A stretch of DNA of 64,000 bases from Capitulum mitella (GCA_030062745.1 CP099854.1:17747337-17811336); one strand, 5' to 3'; numbered from the stretch's first letter, positions 9,801-19,287 are shown. Numbers and translations are program-made. The notes: generated by a model not told the origin, from the sequence alone.

Positions 9801-11877
9801 AGCATCAACGGCCAAAACGGCACAACTGTTCCCACGCACATCAGCAACACAATGCTCACCAGGAACAACCACCGAGGGGGTGAACAACAGCGTTTATGAT
9901 CCAGCGTTTAGACCGGCCAAATAAAGTTACCGACCGCCGGCCCCAGCCTCAAAGCCGACCAGCGCCAAAGCCGGGTTCTGAGCCCACCGCGCGACGGGTA
10001 GTCAACGTTTTCCAGCGGGCTGCCGACTGTGCGGCAGAACACATGGAACAGTCCCGGGCCGACTGGGCGGCCGCAGCGTCACCAACGGGAGATCCGCGCC
10101 CACGGCGGCGGCGTGTCGCAGGGAGTGGAACCACCGGACACGGGACCCACTGTCGGGTATCATAAGTCCAGGCGTGGAACCGCTCGTACTTTACTGCTGC
10201 AAAGGCTACCAATCTGTACATGGCTCTACCCGTGACTAAGATACACAATGGGCCGGGCGGCCAATGCTGAGTGCCTGACAACAACAGCTGCATCCACTTG
10301 CAGCGAACTGCTCCGTGCATCGACCCCAAAACACCTCGCAAGGCGGAAAACAGAAACGAATACACCTGGCGCCACTGGCGGATGAGGACTCCAGTTTGTC
10401 GCTGCTGTAATCGAACGACGCGTCACCACTACGGTGGCGCCGAGCCGCAGCCTCTCGCGCCAGTTTCGTCGCGACGGCGGCGAAAGTGACCCGCTAACCG
10501 CGCGTCCAATTCAGCTCTCCCGCCCGAGACTCCAGCACACAGATGCACGCCCGAGACTCCAACACAGAGAGGCCCGTCCGAGACTCCAACACACAGAGGC
10601 CCGCCCGAGACTCCAACACACAGAGACCCGCCCGAGACTCCAACACACAGAGGCCCGCCCGAGACTCCAACACACAGAGGCCCGCCCGAGACTCCAACAC
10701 ACAGAGACCCGCCCGAGACTCCAACACACAGAGACCCGCCCGAGACTCCAACACACAGAGGCCCGCCCGAGACTCCAACACACAGAGGCCCGCCCGAGAC
10801 TCCAACACACAGAGACCCGCCCGAGACTCCAACACACAGAGGCCCGCCCGAGACTCCAACACACAGAGGCCCGCCCGAGACTCCAACACACAGAGACCCG
10901 CCCGAGACTCCAACACACAGAGGCCCGCCCGAGACTCCAACACACAGAGACCCGCCCGAGACTCCAACACACAGAGACCCGCCCGAGACTCCAACACACA
11001 GAGGCCCGCCCGAGACTCCAACACAGAGAGACCCGCCCGAGACTCCAACACACAGAGACCCGCCCGAGACTCCAACACACAGAGACCCGCCCGAGACTCC
11101 AACACACAGAGGCCCGCCCGAGACTCCAACACACAGAGACCCGCCCGAGACTCCAACACACAGAGACCCGCCCGAGACTCCAACACACAGAGGCCCGCCC
11201 GAGACTCCAACACACAGAGACCCGCCCGAGACTCCAACACACAGAGGCCCGCCCGAGACTCCAACACACAGAGGCCCGCCCGAGACTCCAACACACAGAG
11301 GCCCGCCCGAGACTCCAACACACAGAGACCCGCCCGAGACTCCAACACACAGAGACCCGCCCGAGACTCCAACACACAGAGGCCCGCCCGAGACTCCAGC
11401 ACACAGAAGCCGTCTGACCACGCCATCGCCGGTCCCCGTTCAGTGCCACTAAACTCATGCCAAACAGTCCTTGAGTACGAAAAACATAGTCCTTGGGTCC
11501 TTCGTCCCAGACATAGTGCCAAACATGGTCCCAGAGTCCCTGAGCCCAGATATCAGTGGCGGCGGCCGGCCGTAACTCAGAGGACAAACCATACACGACT
11601 CTGCTCCGAGTAGCCACACACACACCGGGTCCATCCGTGACCACCACTGCCGGGTCCATCCGTGACCACCACTGCCGGGTCCATCCGTGACCACCACTGC
11701 CGGGTCCATCCGTGACCACCACTGCCGGGACCTCGGCGACCAGAACCAGCTGGCGGCGTCAGGTGCCTGTCCAGAAGCTCCCACTCACCCGGCGGCTGGG
11801 CGAACGGCGGCACGGCGCCGGGCGGCTGGCCGTAGCCCGGCTGTGGCGGCATGTACCGCTGCGGCTGCGGCTGCATC
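617..11877 (-). CDS. Sec24: Sec24C/D-type COPII coat subunit, split gene, N-terminal half only
   Basis: Sec24 is the cargo-selecting subunit of the inner COPII coat; it pairs with Sec23 on Sar1-GTP at ER exit sites. Ten exons are visible (listed separately): a Pro/Gly/Met/Gln-rich disordered tail, a [11 protein letters not shown] junction typical of animal Sec24C/D, a PPLVTT and DQGNASPR block, a CxxC-x18-CxxC zinc finger, then the first part of the vWA-like trunk with DVSYNN, VGFITYS and QPQMMVV motifs. From 8,525 to 617 all exon phases fit. The exon at 11,789-11,877 leaves one base over and does not fit phase 0 at 8,525, so at least one exon between them is unseen. The rest of the trunk, the helical and the gelsolin-like domains lie beyond base 1. 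Sec24C/D rather than A/B is chosen from the finger and DQGNASPR wording. The class is very secure; the N-terminal exon set is less so. Confidence 0.95.
824..1214. repeat. Sec24 intron with imperfect copies of the next exon's 5' edge
   Basis: The segment at about 871-968 repeats the real exon edge and its flank (about 770-870) with a period near 100 bp. The copy keeps the acceptor TGCGTTGCAG and the following GCCTGCCTGGC, and about 50 further exon-like bases down to an AACATG motif. Shorter remnants starting at the same AAACATG motif follow at about 969 and 1,006. No stop-free reading of known function is present. Confidence 0.75.
1215..1313 (-). CDS. Sec24: Sec24 exon: trunk strand [16 protein letters not shown]
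   Basis: 99 bp, phase 0/0, acceptor CCTCCAG|GTC, donor AAG|GTGAGC. It encodes a short linker then [10 protein letters not shown] and VVHFFNVK, the beta-strand block of the Sec24 trunk that directly precedes LAQPQMM in homologues. This fits the neighbouring exon exactly. Confidence 0.95.
1314..1648. other. Sec24 intron, nothing further seen
   Basis: Unique-looking intron sequence between two trunk exons, without tandem repeat, hairpin or coding signal that I can support. Confidence 0.6.
1649..1753 (-). CDS. Sec24: Sec24 exon: first trunk strand, [14 protein letters not shown]
   Basis: 105 bp, phase 0/0, acceptor AACCGCAG|AAC, donor GAG|GTACTC. It encodes [20 protein letters not shown] followed by a helix ending LLCNNMKE. 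The FLIDVSYN strand opens the vWA-like trunk fold that binds Sec23. Confidence 0.95.
1754..2624. other. Sec24 intron, nothing further seen
   Basis: An 871-bp intron. The first 200 bases are AT-rich, the rest GC-rich. I see no tandem array and no coding segment with family resemblance. Confidence 0.5.
2625..2740 (-). CDS. Sec24: Sec24 exon: [16 protein letters not shown] block
   Basis: 116 bp. The upstream phase-1 G completes GTG; the exon ends in phase 0 at AGG|GTGAGC. It encodes [13 protein letters not shown], a Tyr-Glu-Arg-Pro-Glu-Leu turn, and [12 protein letters not shown], the segment linking the zinc finger to the trunk in Sec24C/D. Acceptor CCCGCAG. Confidence 0.95.
3200..3285 (-). 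repeat. tRNA-like (SINE-type) fragment in a Sec24 intron
   Basis: On the minus strand a B-box-like GTGGGTTCGGTCC lies just downstream of GGCTCGGAAGGTC, a layout shared with the SINE-like copies at 7,440 and 8,235. It ends within about 10 bp of the zinc-finger exon's donor. There is no intact cloverleaf, so this is a degenerate tRNA-derived SINE and not a tRNA gene. Confidence 0.4.
3293..3488 (-). CDS. Sec24: Sec24 exon: zinc finger
   Basis: 196 bp, phase 0 in and phase 1 out, acceptor CCCTACAG|ACG, donor GAAG|GTGGGC. It encodes [16 protein letters not shown], then [15 protein letters not shown] and [11 protein letters not shown]. The four finger cysteines form CxxC-x18-CxxC, with the conserved [10 protein letters not shown] run between them. 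The finger packs against Sec23 in the COPII inner coat. Its acceptor and first 30 bases recur in the tandem repeat directly upstream. Confidence 0.97.
3465..4330. repeat. Degenerate tandem repeat (roughly 75-125 bp units) containing decoy splice acceptors
   Basis: Seven or more units starting from the real exon edge. Each unit (plus strand) contains CAGCGCCAGCGGGATACCCG, then TCTGTCGGGTCACC, then one or more GGGGTCACACAGAGGTCA blocks. In transcript sense each carries CGACAG|ACGGGTATCCC, a near copy of the true 3' splice site and exon start. Units decay towards 4,300. Confidence 0.85.
4331..5140. other. Sec24 intron interior, no gene seen
   Basis: Non-repetitive intron sequence with scattered GGTCACA words fading out of the array to the left. 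I see no coding or RNA signal. Confidence 0.5.
5141..5320 (-). CDS. Sec24: Sec24 exon: IQVMADDQ to SPDMLKQ
   Basis: 180 bp, phase 0/0, acceptor TGCGCAG|ATC, donor CAG|GTCAGC. It encodes [42 protein letters not shown] and DMLKQ, in the order found in Sec24C/D between the disordered tail and the zinc finger. It joins the previous exon as PSP-IQV without a gap. Confidence 0.96.
5321..6271. other. Sec24 intron, GGTCA-rich at its 3' side
   Basis: 5,340-5,540 is rich in GGGGTCA and GTGGTCA words without a fixed period, probably a decayed minisatellite. 5,540-6,271 holds nothing that I can name. Confidence 0.5.
6272..6833 (-). CDS. Sec24: Sec24 exon: Met/Pro/Gly-rich N-terminal tail
   Basis: 562 bp. 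One base completes a Gly codon, then 187 codons follow, ending phase 0 at CCG|GTGAGT. The peptide runs [17 protein letters not shown], then many copies of a degenerate MPGMPP-like motif, then Gly/Pro-rich sequence and [11 protein letters not shown]. Low-complexity N-terminal tails are normal in Sec24, and the [11 protein letters not shown] end fixes the frame. The tandem GGCATGCCC word makes the other frames open as well; those are shadows. Confidence 0.88.
6848..7110. repeat. 25-bp GC-rich tandem repeat with DR1-like hexamer pairs
   Basis: About ten units of roughly 25 bp, GGTCAGAGGTCACTCGGCGG plus a variable run of CGG. Each full unit contains GGGTCA-G-AGGTCA, the direct-repeat-1 arrangement bound by RXR/HNF4-type nuclear receptors. 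It sits immediately upstream, in transcript sense, of the 6,272-6,833 exon. It reads open on both strands but is not coding. Confidence 0.9.
7111..7439. other. Sec24 intron, nothing further seen
   Basis: Unremarkable intron sequence with no tandem period or recognisable coding potential. Confidence 0.5.
7440..7545 (-). repeat. tRNA-derived SINE-like copy 1
   Basis: On the minus strand it contains GGGAGGTTACGGGTTCGAGC, a B-box with a plausible T-stem, followed by a body ending GGCGTGAGGTGTTG. The copy at 8,235-8,350 shares order and wording (CTCACGCCGGT, CTCGA, CCCCACC). Confidence 0.5.
7566..7750 (-). CDS. Sec24: Sec24 exon: PPG-rich tail segment
   Basis: 185 bp, phase 0 in and phase 2 out. 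Acceptor CCGCCAG|ATG; the donor is most likely CCCGG|GTACGG because this joins the next exon in frame as [13 protein letters not shown]. The peptide starts [15 protein letters not shown] and is rich in PPGPPGG. A stop two codons past the donor rules out read-through. The ATG at its start is not necessarily the initiator. Confidence 0.7.
8235..8350 (-). repeat. tRNA-derived SINE-like copy 2
   Basis: Same order of landmarks as the 7,440-7,545 copy: CTCACGCCGGT, a short A-rich stretch, a B-box-like CCTCGAGCCGGG and a CCCCACCCCACC head. The two copies flank the 7,566-7,750 exon. Confidence 0.5.
8421..8525 (-). CDS. Sec24: Sec24 exon: Pro/Gly/Ala-rich tail segment
   Basis: 105 bp, phase 0/0, acceptor GTTTCAG|GCG, donor GTG|GTGAGT. 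It encodes [19 protein letters not shown], then AGLAGG and MNLGTPV. There is no strong family motif. The call rests on good splice sites, a stop-free Pro-rich reading and exact phase fit to the 7,566-7,750 exon. Confidence 0.6.
8521..9120. repeat. 50-bp tandem repeat with repeated splice acceptors
   Basis: Five clear units at exact 50-bp spacing (CTGAAACACAC at 8,526, 8,576, 8,626, 8,676 and 8,726), then weaker relatives to about 9,120. In transcript sense every unit contains TGTTTCAG|GCGGC or TGTTTCAG|GCAGC, i.e. the true acceptor plus the exon's first bases. Confidence 0.9.
9121..10515. other. Sec24 intron interior, expected to hide at least one exon
   Basis: No repeat array is seen here. 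The phase mismatch between 11,789 and 8,525 requires at least one more exon in 8,526-11,788. A Pro-rich minus-strand reading around 10,030-10,140 is possible but I found no splice pair that restores phase. Confidence 0.4.
10516..11408. repeat. 27-bp minisatellite, about 33 copies
   Basis: Near-identical units CCCGAGACTCCAACACACAG plus AGRCCCG. One position alternates G or A from unit to unit, and a few units carry AACACAGAGAG or TCCAGC variants. The period is nine codons, so all six frames stay open for up to 1 kb. These long open frames are artefacts of the repeat. Confidence 0.97.
11626..11731. repeat. 26-bp tandem repeat, four copies
   Basis: Four near-perfect copies of GGGTCCATCCGTGACCACCA plus CTGCC, lying about 60 bp downstream, in transcript sense, of the 11,789-11,877 exon donor. 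Confidence 0.9.
11789..11877 (-). CDS. Sec24: Sec24 exon: Gln/Pro-rich tail, most 5' exon seen
   Basis: 89 bp, acceptor TCGCCGCAG|GATG, donor CCGG|GTGAGT. It encodes [20 protein letters not shown] and AVPPFAQPP, typical of Sec24C/D N-termini. The Met could be the initiator (5'-UTR G then ATG) or internal; upstream exons were not found. The remaining single base does not match the phase of the next visible exon. Confidence 0.6.
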
Positions 11878-11959
11878 CTGCGGCGAACGGAGCAGGACTG
11901 TGCTGAGCGTGCACAACAGCAGAACAGGCAGACCACAAGAGGCAACGTCACCGCCGACA

Positions 11960-13239
11960 CACGGCAGATAAGGAGTCAGACATCATGCTGGAGCATGGCA
12001 GGTACTTAGTTGGAGTCCAAGAATAGGCACCTGTATTTGGTCAAGACTGAAGGGGTCTGCTCGTCACAAGGCAGCTGTGTTGTGGAGCTGTGGGGCACAA
12101 TACACATCCTCCAATGCCATCTGGTTTGGTGCCTGAGGCAAAATGTTTCCACATTGGGGACCACAGCTTGTTGACACAACAGTACAATCTGGTCCCATGG
12201 TACCCAATTCACGTGTTTGACCAAGTTTATTTTAAAATATGGAAAATGTGGCAGCACACAAGGCTGCTGCTGAGCCCACACTCTAATACAGACAGGGATA
12301 AAATATTTAACACACATGCATATGACAGCCCATCCTAATGCCAAACCTGACAATGGTGATTAGGATAGACTGTGGAGACAGATAAAGTCAAGAGGAGACA
12401 GCAATGACAAAATGGGACATTCAGGCCAACAAGGCAACCAAGTGCTGAAATATCCTGAGTAATTGCATCAGTAGACACTTTTCCAAGGATGAAATGTCCA
12501 ATTTTCCATGCTGAAAAATTCACCTTTTTATCAGCTTTGCAACTCTGAACTAACAGTGCAGATATCTTTCAGTATCTAAAAAGCTTGTATGTTCAGGAAA
12601 ACAAAAACACAAGGTACACAGATGGTCAAAAGCATGCATTTTGGTCTTCAAAATAAAAGGAGAAATCACTAATGAGGTGTAGGAAAATGTGTGATATTCA
12701 CCATACATTATTAATGCACAGTTTCAAGGATGCTTTGTATAACATGAAGGCAATGACTTACAGAGAGAATCAGAATACTGAGTCCAATGGTTACCAAAGC
12801 TGACTTATTTCCTAACTATCAAACATACATGTAGCCTTTGCCAAAACACCAGGGGTGGAGAAATCACGGACATAACCTCAGAGCAATTTTTCTGACAGAA
12901 TATATTATGTTTGGCCCCTGATCACATTTTGTGAAATGGAAAACACTGATCTCAGAAAGATTGTTACTGAAATACAATGGATGATAATGACATTTAAGAA
13001 CAAGAGACAAAACAATGTGGGAAGCATCCAGTCACTTAGATATGACACTGCAACACATCCAAGTTTCATACTAGAAAACTTTGCAAGGAGCACGCTTGAA
13101 GACATGCATCTGCCCTGACTGTATGTGCAAATGGAGTCAATATTGGGTGCTGGGTAGAAGAAATGCACATATTACATATTTTTCTTAACCTTTCCAGTGG
13201 CCACAGGCTCCTGGCAAGAGTAGATAGGAGGGTGATAAA
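11960..13239. other. AT-rich intergenic island, left part, no gene seen
   Basis: Base composition changes sharply near 11,990, from GC-rich to AT-rich with few CpG. No coding segment recognised. Confidence 0.5.
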
Positions 13240-13240
13240 A

Positions 13241-13286
13241 TGGGAGTTCCCTGATAAAAACAGCCCAATACATCAGGGAACTCCCA
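13241..13286. other. Perfect 15-bp stem hairpin
   Basis: TGGGAGTTCCCTGAT (13,241-13,255) pairs perfectly with ATCAGGGAACTCCCA (13,272-13,286) across a 16-base loop. The right arm overlaps the start of the LINE relic, where it reads REL in the expected frame, so the hairpin may be a fold-back duplication made at LINE insertion. Confidence 0.7.
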
Positions 13287-13665
13287 TACAAAGATAGACT
13301 AAGAGAGCTCAACCTTCCATGCCTGGCATACAGCCAAAGAGAGAACATGTGATTATTCTTTACAACATAAGCTTCAGGAAGTTCAAGGTGGATAGGATGA
13401 TTCAATTGGCAGCACATGGACTAGTATATTCAAGTAGAGGACATGGAACAAGTAGATGTCATCTCATCATATGGAAGCAGCCAGCAGCAAACCATATGAA
13501 CATATCAAAGCCACAAGCAGCAAGAGACTTCAGCACACATCATCTGGCAGTGTGGGTTGTCAGAAACTGTAATCGTTTACTGCTGGTGGTGGTGTCATCA
13601 ACCTCACTTCAGGAATTGAGAAGCAGACTTGACAATCATTGGATACTCCCAGGTTCCAGATGGTT
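13270..13665 (+). mobile_element. CR1-like non-LTR retrotransposon, C-terminal fragment
   Basis: The plus strand first reads PYKDRLRELNLPCLAYSQRE, meets a stop, and continues one frame away with IILYNI, SSRGH, a His/Phe/Ser block and SLQELRSRLDNHW. This is the standard tail of CR1/jockey-type reverse transcriptase ORFs (YxxRLxxLxLPSLxxRR, TRGH, SFKxxLDxHW). At least one frameshift and internal decay make it a dead 5'-truncated copy. Confidence 0.75.
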
Positions 13666-13747
13666 TGGGCCTTTCAAATCATTTTACAAAATGAGTGGAG
13701 GAGATTAAAGATTTCACTGCAGCAAGACCAGGGACAAATTATCACAT

Positions 13748-13905
<158 letters not shown>

Positions 13906-14032
13906 CCTGCCAATACTCAGTCAGTATGAAGTAACAGGTCTAGGACCTAGTTCTGATATCTTCAGCTTCAACTTTTTGAGAGTGCCTAAGATCACCAGCA
14001 TCCTGTAACTATTACAGCCTATCTAATATTAA

Positions 14033-14041
14033 CACACACAG

Positions 14042-14127
<86 letters not shown>

Positions 14128-14150
14128 TTACATATCTATATATGTATATA
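14033..14150. repeat. Compound (CA)n-(TA)n microsatellite
   Basis: ACACACAGACACACAC followed by about 24 TA units with a short TACATTTACATATC interruption. Confidence 0.95.
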
Positions 14151-14669
14151 AGCCTATTATCCCATGTGCATGCCTGCACATGGGACAGTCTTCACCTGAA
14201 AGCAGCATAACAAGAAACTGATACATTTTGTGCACTGACAAAATGGCATCATCATCCATAGCTTTTCCCTAAAAACATTAATTAAAGTACACCTGTTTCT
14301 GCTTCTGCATAGTCAAAATTGAGATGAGATGAGATAAGATGAGATAATGAAGATGATAAATTTGAATTGCTGTAATAAATTTTATAAAATTTTAAACAAC
14401 AGCATATAGGTACCACAAGCAATCCAATTTAAACACTTTTGGACCTCAAAGAAAGGTATTTGTATAGAGAATGGACAAGAAAATTAACTATATGTACCAA
14501 AAACCAATTTCTATTATGCAAATAATGAAGGACAAACCACCCAGATCAGAGGTAGAAATTGCATACTGTGCATCTGTGCATTAGCACAATGCACAGATAT
14601 ACCAGACATGCTTATGTTGATTTGGGGGGGACAAACATGGATGTGTAAGGCAACACAGTTAACAAAGCA

Positions 14670-15027
14670 CATGGCGGCAATCCTTTAGAAGCGCACACCA
14701 TAAACCAAGCACACTGAATGACACATATACGGCGCGCGTGGCAAAAGGAGAAGTCAGCTGTTGCAAGGAACAACAACATTATGCACTGGAGCTCCAGGGT
14801 CACAGATCACCTACTATTCGCTCTTGTTTTACACAGGTTAGGTTAGGTTAGGTTAGGTGAGGTTAGATTAGGTTAGCGAATAGTAGGTGATCCACGACTC
14901 TGGAGCTCCAGTGCATAATGTTGTTGTTTCTTGCAACAGCTGACGTCTCCTTTTGCCACGCGCGCCGTATATGGGTCATCCAGTGTGCTTGGTTTATGGC
15001 GTGCATTTCTAAAGGATTACCGCACAT
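14670..15027. repeat. Long inverted repeat with a (TTAGG)n loop
   Basis: The arm 14,670-14,822 is an imperfect reverse complement of 14,875-15,027 (about 153 bp each; small substitutions only). The 52-base loop contains four perfect TTAGG units followed by variants GAGG and ATTAGG. TTAGG is the canonical arthropod telomere unit. Possible origins are a fold-back MITE or a break repaired with telomeric sequence. Confidence 0.9.
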
Positions 15028-15653
15028 GGCAATGTACAGACAGGCCATCCAGACACTAACACTAACACTAATGACATCCAAGCTTCTGGAATAAAATGTA
15101 TTATTATGAGTTGGACAAAATCTATGGCCTGTATAGTTCCAGTCTTTAGAAATTCTAGCCACAGATGGGGTCTGAAACACAACAGTGTGTAATAAGATTT
15201 CCTTACACTTTAAAATCCAAGGGAAACCATGGCATGAAGCCCTATCACACATGCATAATGCTAAATAACACCAAAAAAGACGTGTACTCCAAACAAAACC
15301 CCTACATCAGGGTAAACATGGCAAATGCTTCAAAGACAGCCTGATTTACTCAAAGCCATACCTAAACAAAACATATGTGACTGAACACGTCGTTTCGAAA
15401 TACACGTATGCCTCGGATACGAAACTTGGTAGCCACGACAACCGAGCCAATGCTTCTCCTATTAATGCAGACACAGGACATCGGATAAACATAGTCATAC
15501 CTGTCTTCGTTCCTAAATACAAAGAAGAATTTTGCTTCAATCGACAACCGTAACTGCTTTCAAATCTGGCCAGCCGGCCCACTTCACCACACACCGCCTA
15601 AAAGTGCTGCTTTCATCAACAGCTGAGTTGTACTTTGCCACGTAAAGTTGATC

Positions 15654-15663
15654 TGCGCATGCG
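15654..15663. promoter_or_regulatory. NRF-1-like palindrome TGCGCATGCG
   Basis: A near-perfect NRF-1 type site at the right edge of the AT-rich island, about 3.8 kb upstream (minus sense) of the first visible Sec24 exon. It could mark a Sec24 promoter, but a single 10-bp word is weak support. Confidence 0.2.
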
Positions 15664-15669
15664 TAATGG

Positions 15670-18600
15670 GATGGTTTTGGGGAGTTGGATAATGGATGGA
15701 AATTACTGTCATTAACATCTTCTTACATCTTTAACTATTTTTCCATTGTTTTTAAATTTCAAAATGAACGAAAATTGTGGACTTTAAAATGAAAATGGAA
15801 AAAGTTTAATACAACAAAATAAATAATTTTTCTGAATGCTACATCCAGATCCCATGCCCAGTGGCTCTCAAACCACGGCAGAAACCTTTCTTGTGCGAAA
15901 GACCATTGGTTGCCTGGACCCTTGGACGTTCCCGAAAAAAATGACCCGTTAGCGTTGACCGCTTACGCAGAGGGTAGGCTACGGTATTTACTAAGACATT
16001 ACACCGTTCGCGTAGAGAATACGAGTGTTCCGGTTCTGGAACTGTATCACTGGTGTCAAGGTCAAAATCGAATGAGCGATGACGCGTATTCATTGAAACA
16101 ATCCGACAGGCTGCAAACCGGCCGTAATCGCTTGCCTCCTCGTAAAAAGATGGCGACCAGTGGGTGCGATGCTCTACCGCCAGGGCATGTTATACGCTTT
16201 CCGCGTGCTTCAGAAACATTTGAAGCCGCGTAGTGCCCTCTTGCTGCATGCTCTCTGCAGACATCGAGATAAGACCATCAAATTTGTTGGCGGCCACATC
16301 ATCGTAAGCGTCACCTAGTCATGTTCACTTTCCTGTGATCGACAGTGAATTGGGCATACCGCGGTTCACTGCGCGCAGTCCGAGCGTCTGTCGATGCCAG
16401 CCGTTTCCGCGCCACTCCTGTTCCCGCTGGCCAGGCAAATAAGCGAGGCGACACTAATCTGAGCTGCGCGTGGTTTGTCCTGACGAGTCACCTCAGCGAG
16501 ACGCTACTACCGTACGAATTTCCGCCGCTGGCGCTCTGTTCAACCACCTGCGGTGATTGTCGGAAATACCATACATAAGTGGCGCGACCGCATATGAGGA
16601 CAGCCGCCTGAAAGACGCTGTTATTCTTCGGACTAGCGAAGTTCATGTAATTGCCTTGGCGGCAGTCATGGCCACTTTGGACTACCCTTACGTCATTCGG
16701 CCCTTACCAGCTTTAGTAAATCATTGTCCGGTCGTAAACATGTAGGTTAACAGTGTTTACCGTCGTCTGACACCTGATCGTTGCCAGGACGTTCCACAAG
16801 GGACCGCGCGCGGTGCTTGTCTGGATCGCCGAGACTTCCAACGCTCCTGCGTGCTTTTTTTCGGTTGGCGGAATTTCAGAGGTGCGCGGAATTTCAACGG
16901 TCCCGACGGCCCGTTAATCTGAGGTCATAGTGGAGACGAAGCTTAAGATTTTCAGCTGTGTTAGGCAGCGATGTTTACCACGTCAACAACGCTGCGAAGA
17001 TGACCTTTGTTTTACGGACTGTCGCAAGAGTAGTTGTCCGTGAAGAGAGACATAGATGAAGGCGAATTTAAGCTCGGACATGAAAATCTCAAAACAGGTG
17101 TTTTCCTCTAAAGGACAAAACATTTCCATTCTTAAATCTGCGTCTACTGTAACTTCTCTAGACTCAAAAGTGCACTTTGACTCGTTCATTACGTTGCGAA
17201 TGACGCGTATTAACGTCGATCAATATATTGTTGGCAGTTCATGACGAGTATGAAGTAATTCAACTTCAAGGTAGAAGTTCTTGATCTCGTAGAAGTCTAG
17301 AACTTCTGCGAACAAAAGACCGCACGAGCAATAAATCCGGGACAGGCCAAAACAACTGTGAAACACCTCGAGGGAGCCGAATGTAAAGTAGCCATTACAT
17401 CTGGAAAGAAAATAGGTGATCTAATAACTGGGAGTAAAAAGTACGGGCCCAATGGCACGAGTGTAGTACATAAAATTCCATGAGGGGGGAGTAATAAGTC
17501 TTAGATAGGAGAAGATGGGAGGTGAATCGAGACGAGACTGAAAGAGCACAGAAGGGATGTAAAAGAAAAAAGAAACATGTAATACAGTGCATTTGTCGCT
17601 CACACTGAACGGACGAACCACTTACGAAATTGGGGTAACCCTGCCACTCCAGCGTGCTGCAAAAACAAAGAAAACGGACGAGCGATGGAGGCAGGTATCT
17701 TACAACGAAACGACTAACACGAGGGCAGGGTTCGTAAAACGGTCAAAAGTATCGACGGTTCTTAGCGTCAAAAAGTAGGGCAGATTAACATTGACCTGCG
17801 GGTTCTGTGGGATGGCAGTGCGATTTTAGCACATGCATATAAAATTCAACGTCGATTAAAACTACTTCTTACTTTGTGGATTTTCGTGTTGAGCTTGCTG
17901 ACGTAGACTGTATGTCGTCGAAACGCCCTAGTACATCTCCTGCGGCATTGTATTGCCGCTTACTCCCAAGAACGATTTCTATATCTCTGTACAGGACTAC
18001 CATCCGACAAACGCTACAAACGGTAGCAATACCGAACAACTCATCTGCAACACGAGACGTCCACCTGTCTGAACAGCGAGACATTCTTCGATCGCATACA
18101 AGCACTAGATATGATGAGCGAGACATCTATACCTGCAATGTCCGAAAACCTGAAACATCTCGGTCTATTACCTACACTAATCAACATGTAAAGCTTACAA
18201 AAGCTAAATCCCCAAACAGGGACGCGGGTGGCGGGGCAGGACAACAGTCACCCCCTTCCCCCCACTTTTCTGTAATTTAGCACGGACCCAAAGTGGGCGC
18301 TGAATGGAAAGAATTACCCCAAAGTGCTTCTCTGCCCGCCCACACCCAACGCTCTCCGACTGTGAAGGAGTCCCCTGCCCTTTCTCCACGCCACCGACAG
18401 CGCGTCTGTCGGTGCGCAAACAGAGGAGCACAGCTCCCATGTCCCACTGTGAGCTCCGCCTCCAATGACCACTGTTCTCAAGTGTCTTTCCGACGGAAAC
18501 CTCGCGTTTCTACACGGCCCACAGCAGTGTTAAACGGATGTCCAAGAGCGGACGGCGGCGTTTGCTGCATCCGGACACGGCGGACCAATGACGTCATACC

Positions 18601-18890
18601 GACGACGTCATACGCCCGCACTCGCAAGAGACGATGCCGACGCAGCGGATCACACCTCTTCTCACCCAAACGTGATACGACACAGCGGTCTGGCATGCGA
18701 TACAAATGCATGTGTTAACACTGCCGTATTCAACGCCTACGTCACAGAACCGAGAATACGATAAAAACGATCTACTGAAAGGACGGAAGAACCAGTTTAA
18801 TCCCAGAAACACGGGCCTAGCGTAAGCTAGGTCAAAGACGCGGGCAGCTTCAAGTCCGAACAGCCCCAAGAAGACCTGACCCCGCCCGAG
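15670..18890. other. Intergenic sequence, no recognisable gene
   Basis: Mixed-composition sequence. Several open frames of 60-140 codons occur on both strands but none has family motifs, splice-consistent neighbours or coding-like composition that I can defend. Confidence 0.5.
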
Positions 18891-19090
18891 ATGTTGTGGA
18901 GAGGGGTTCAGGTTCGCGCTCGAATCTGAATCGATTCTGTGATTTCACACTTTGATCGCGAATCCGAGTCTCGTCAATTCACTTCAAAATCGTGATGAGT
19001 CCGGACCGGACTGGAATCCCACACTTGTCGTCAATCACTGAACCAGAACTGGGCCGGTTCACATTTTAAACGCCGCAGTGAATCATACTC
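18890..19090. repeat. Segment rich in GAATCGATTC-like words, copy 1
   Basis: Contains repeated GAATCnGATTC and related words (GAATCGATTC type) with AT-rich spacers. The same style recurs at 28,170-28,470 and 29,830-30,100, so it is a dispersed repeat family. Confidence 0.55.
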
Positions 19091-19206
19091 TGAGTCGATT
19101 CCCAAACCGGCGAACGGAGCCGGGAATCCACCCACCTGAAACGAATCAAGCACAAGCCTGGAGCGGTCGTAACCCGACCAGACCTCCGCCCGAACACAAG
19201 CAGTCA

Positions 19207-19287
19207 CGCCCCCCCCCCCCCCCCCCCCCCCCCCGCCCGCCGGGACGAGGCCCCCCCCACCCCCCCCCCCCCCCCCCCCCCCCCCCC
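19207..19287. repeat. Long poly-C tracts
   Basis: Two C homopolymers of roughly 25-30 bases separated by a short GC-rich segment. The minus strand is strongly G-quadruplex-prone. Length accuracy in the assembly is doubtful. Confidence 0.9.

Noticed and set aside
10429-11722. Open frames of 330-400 codons on both strands
   Set aside because: All arise from the 27-bp minisatellite, which is nine codons long and lacks stops in every frame.
17869-18280. Overlapping 85- and 134-codon frames
   Set aside because: Neither shows a family motif, and both strands are open by chance; no splice-linked partner.
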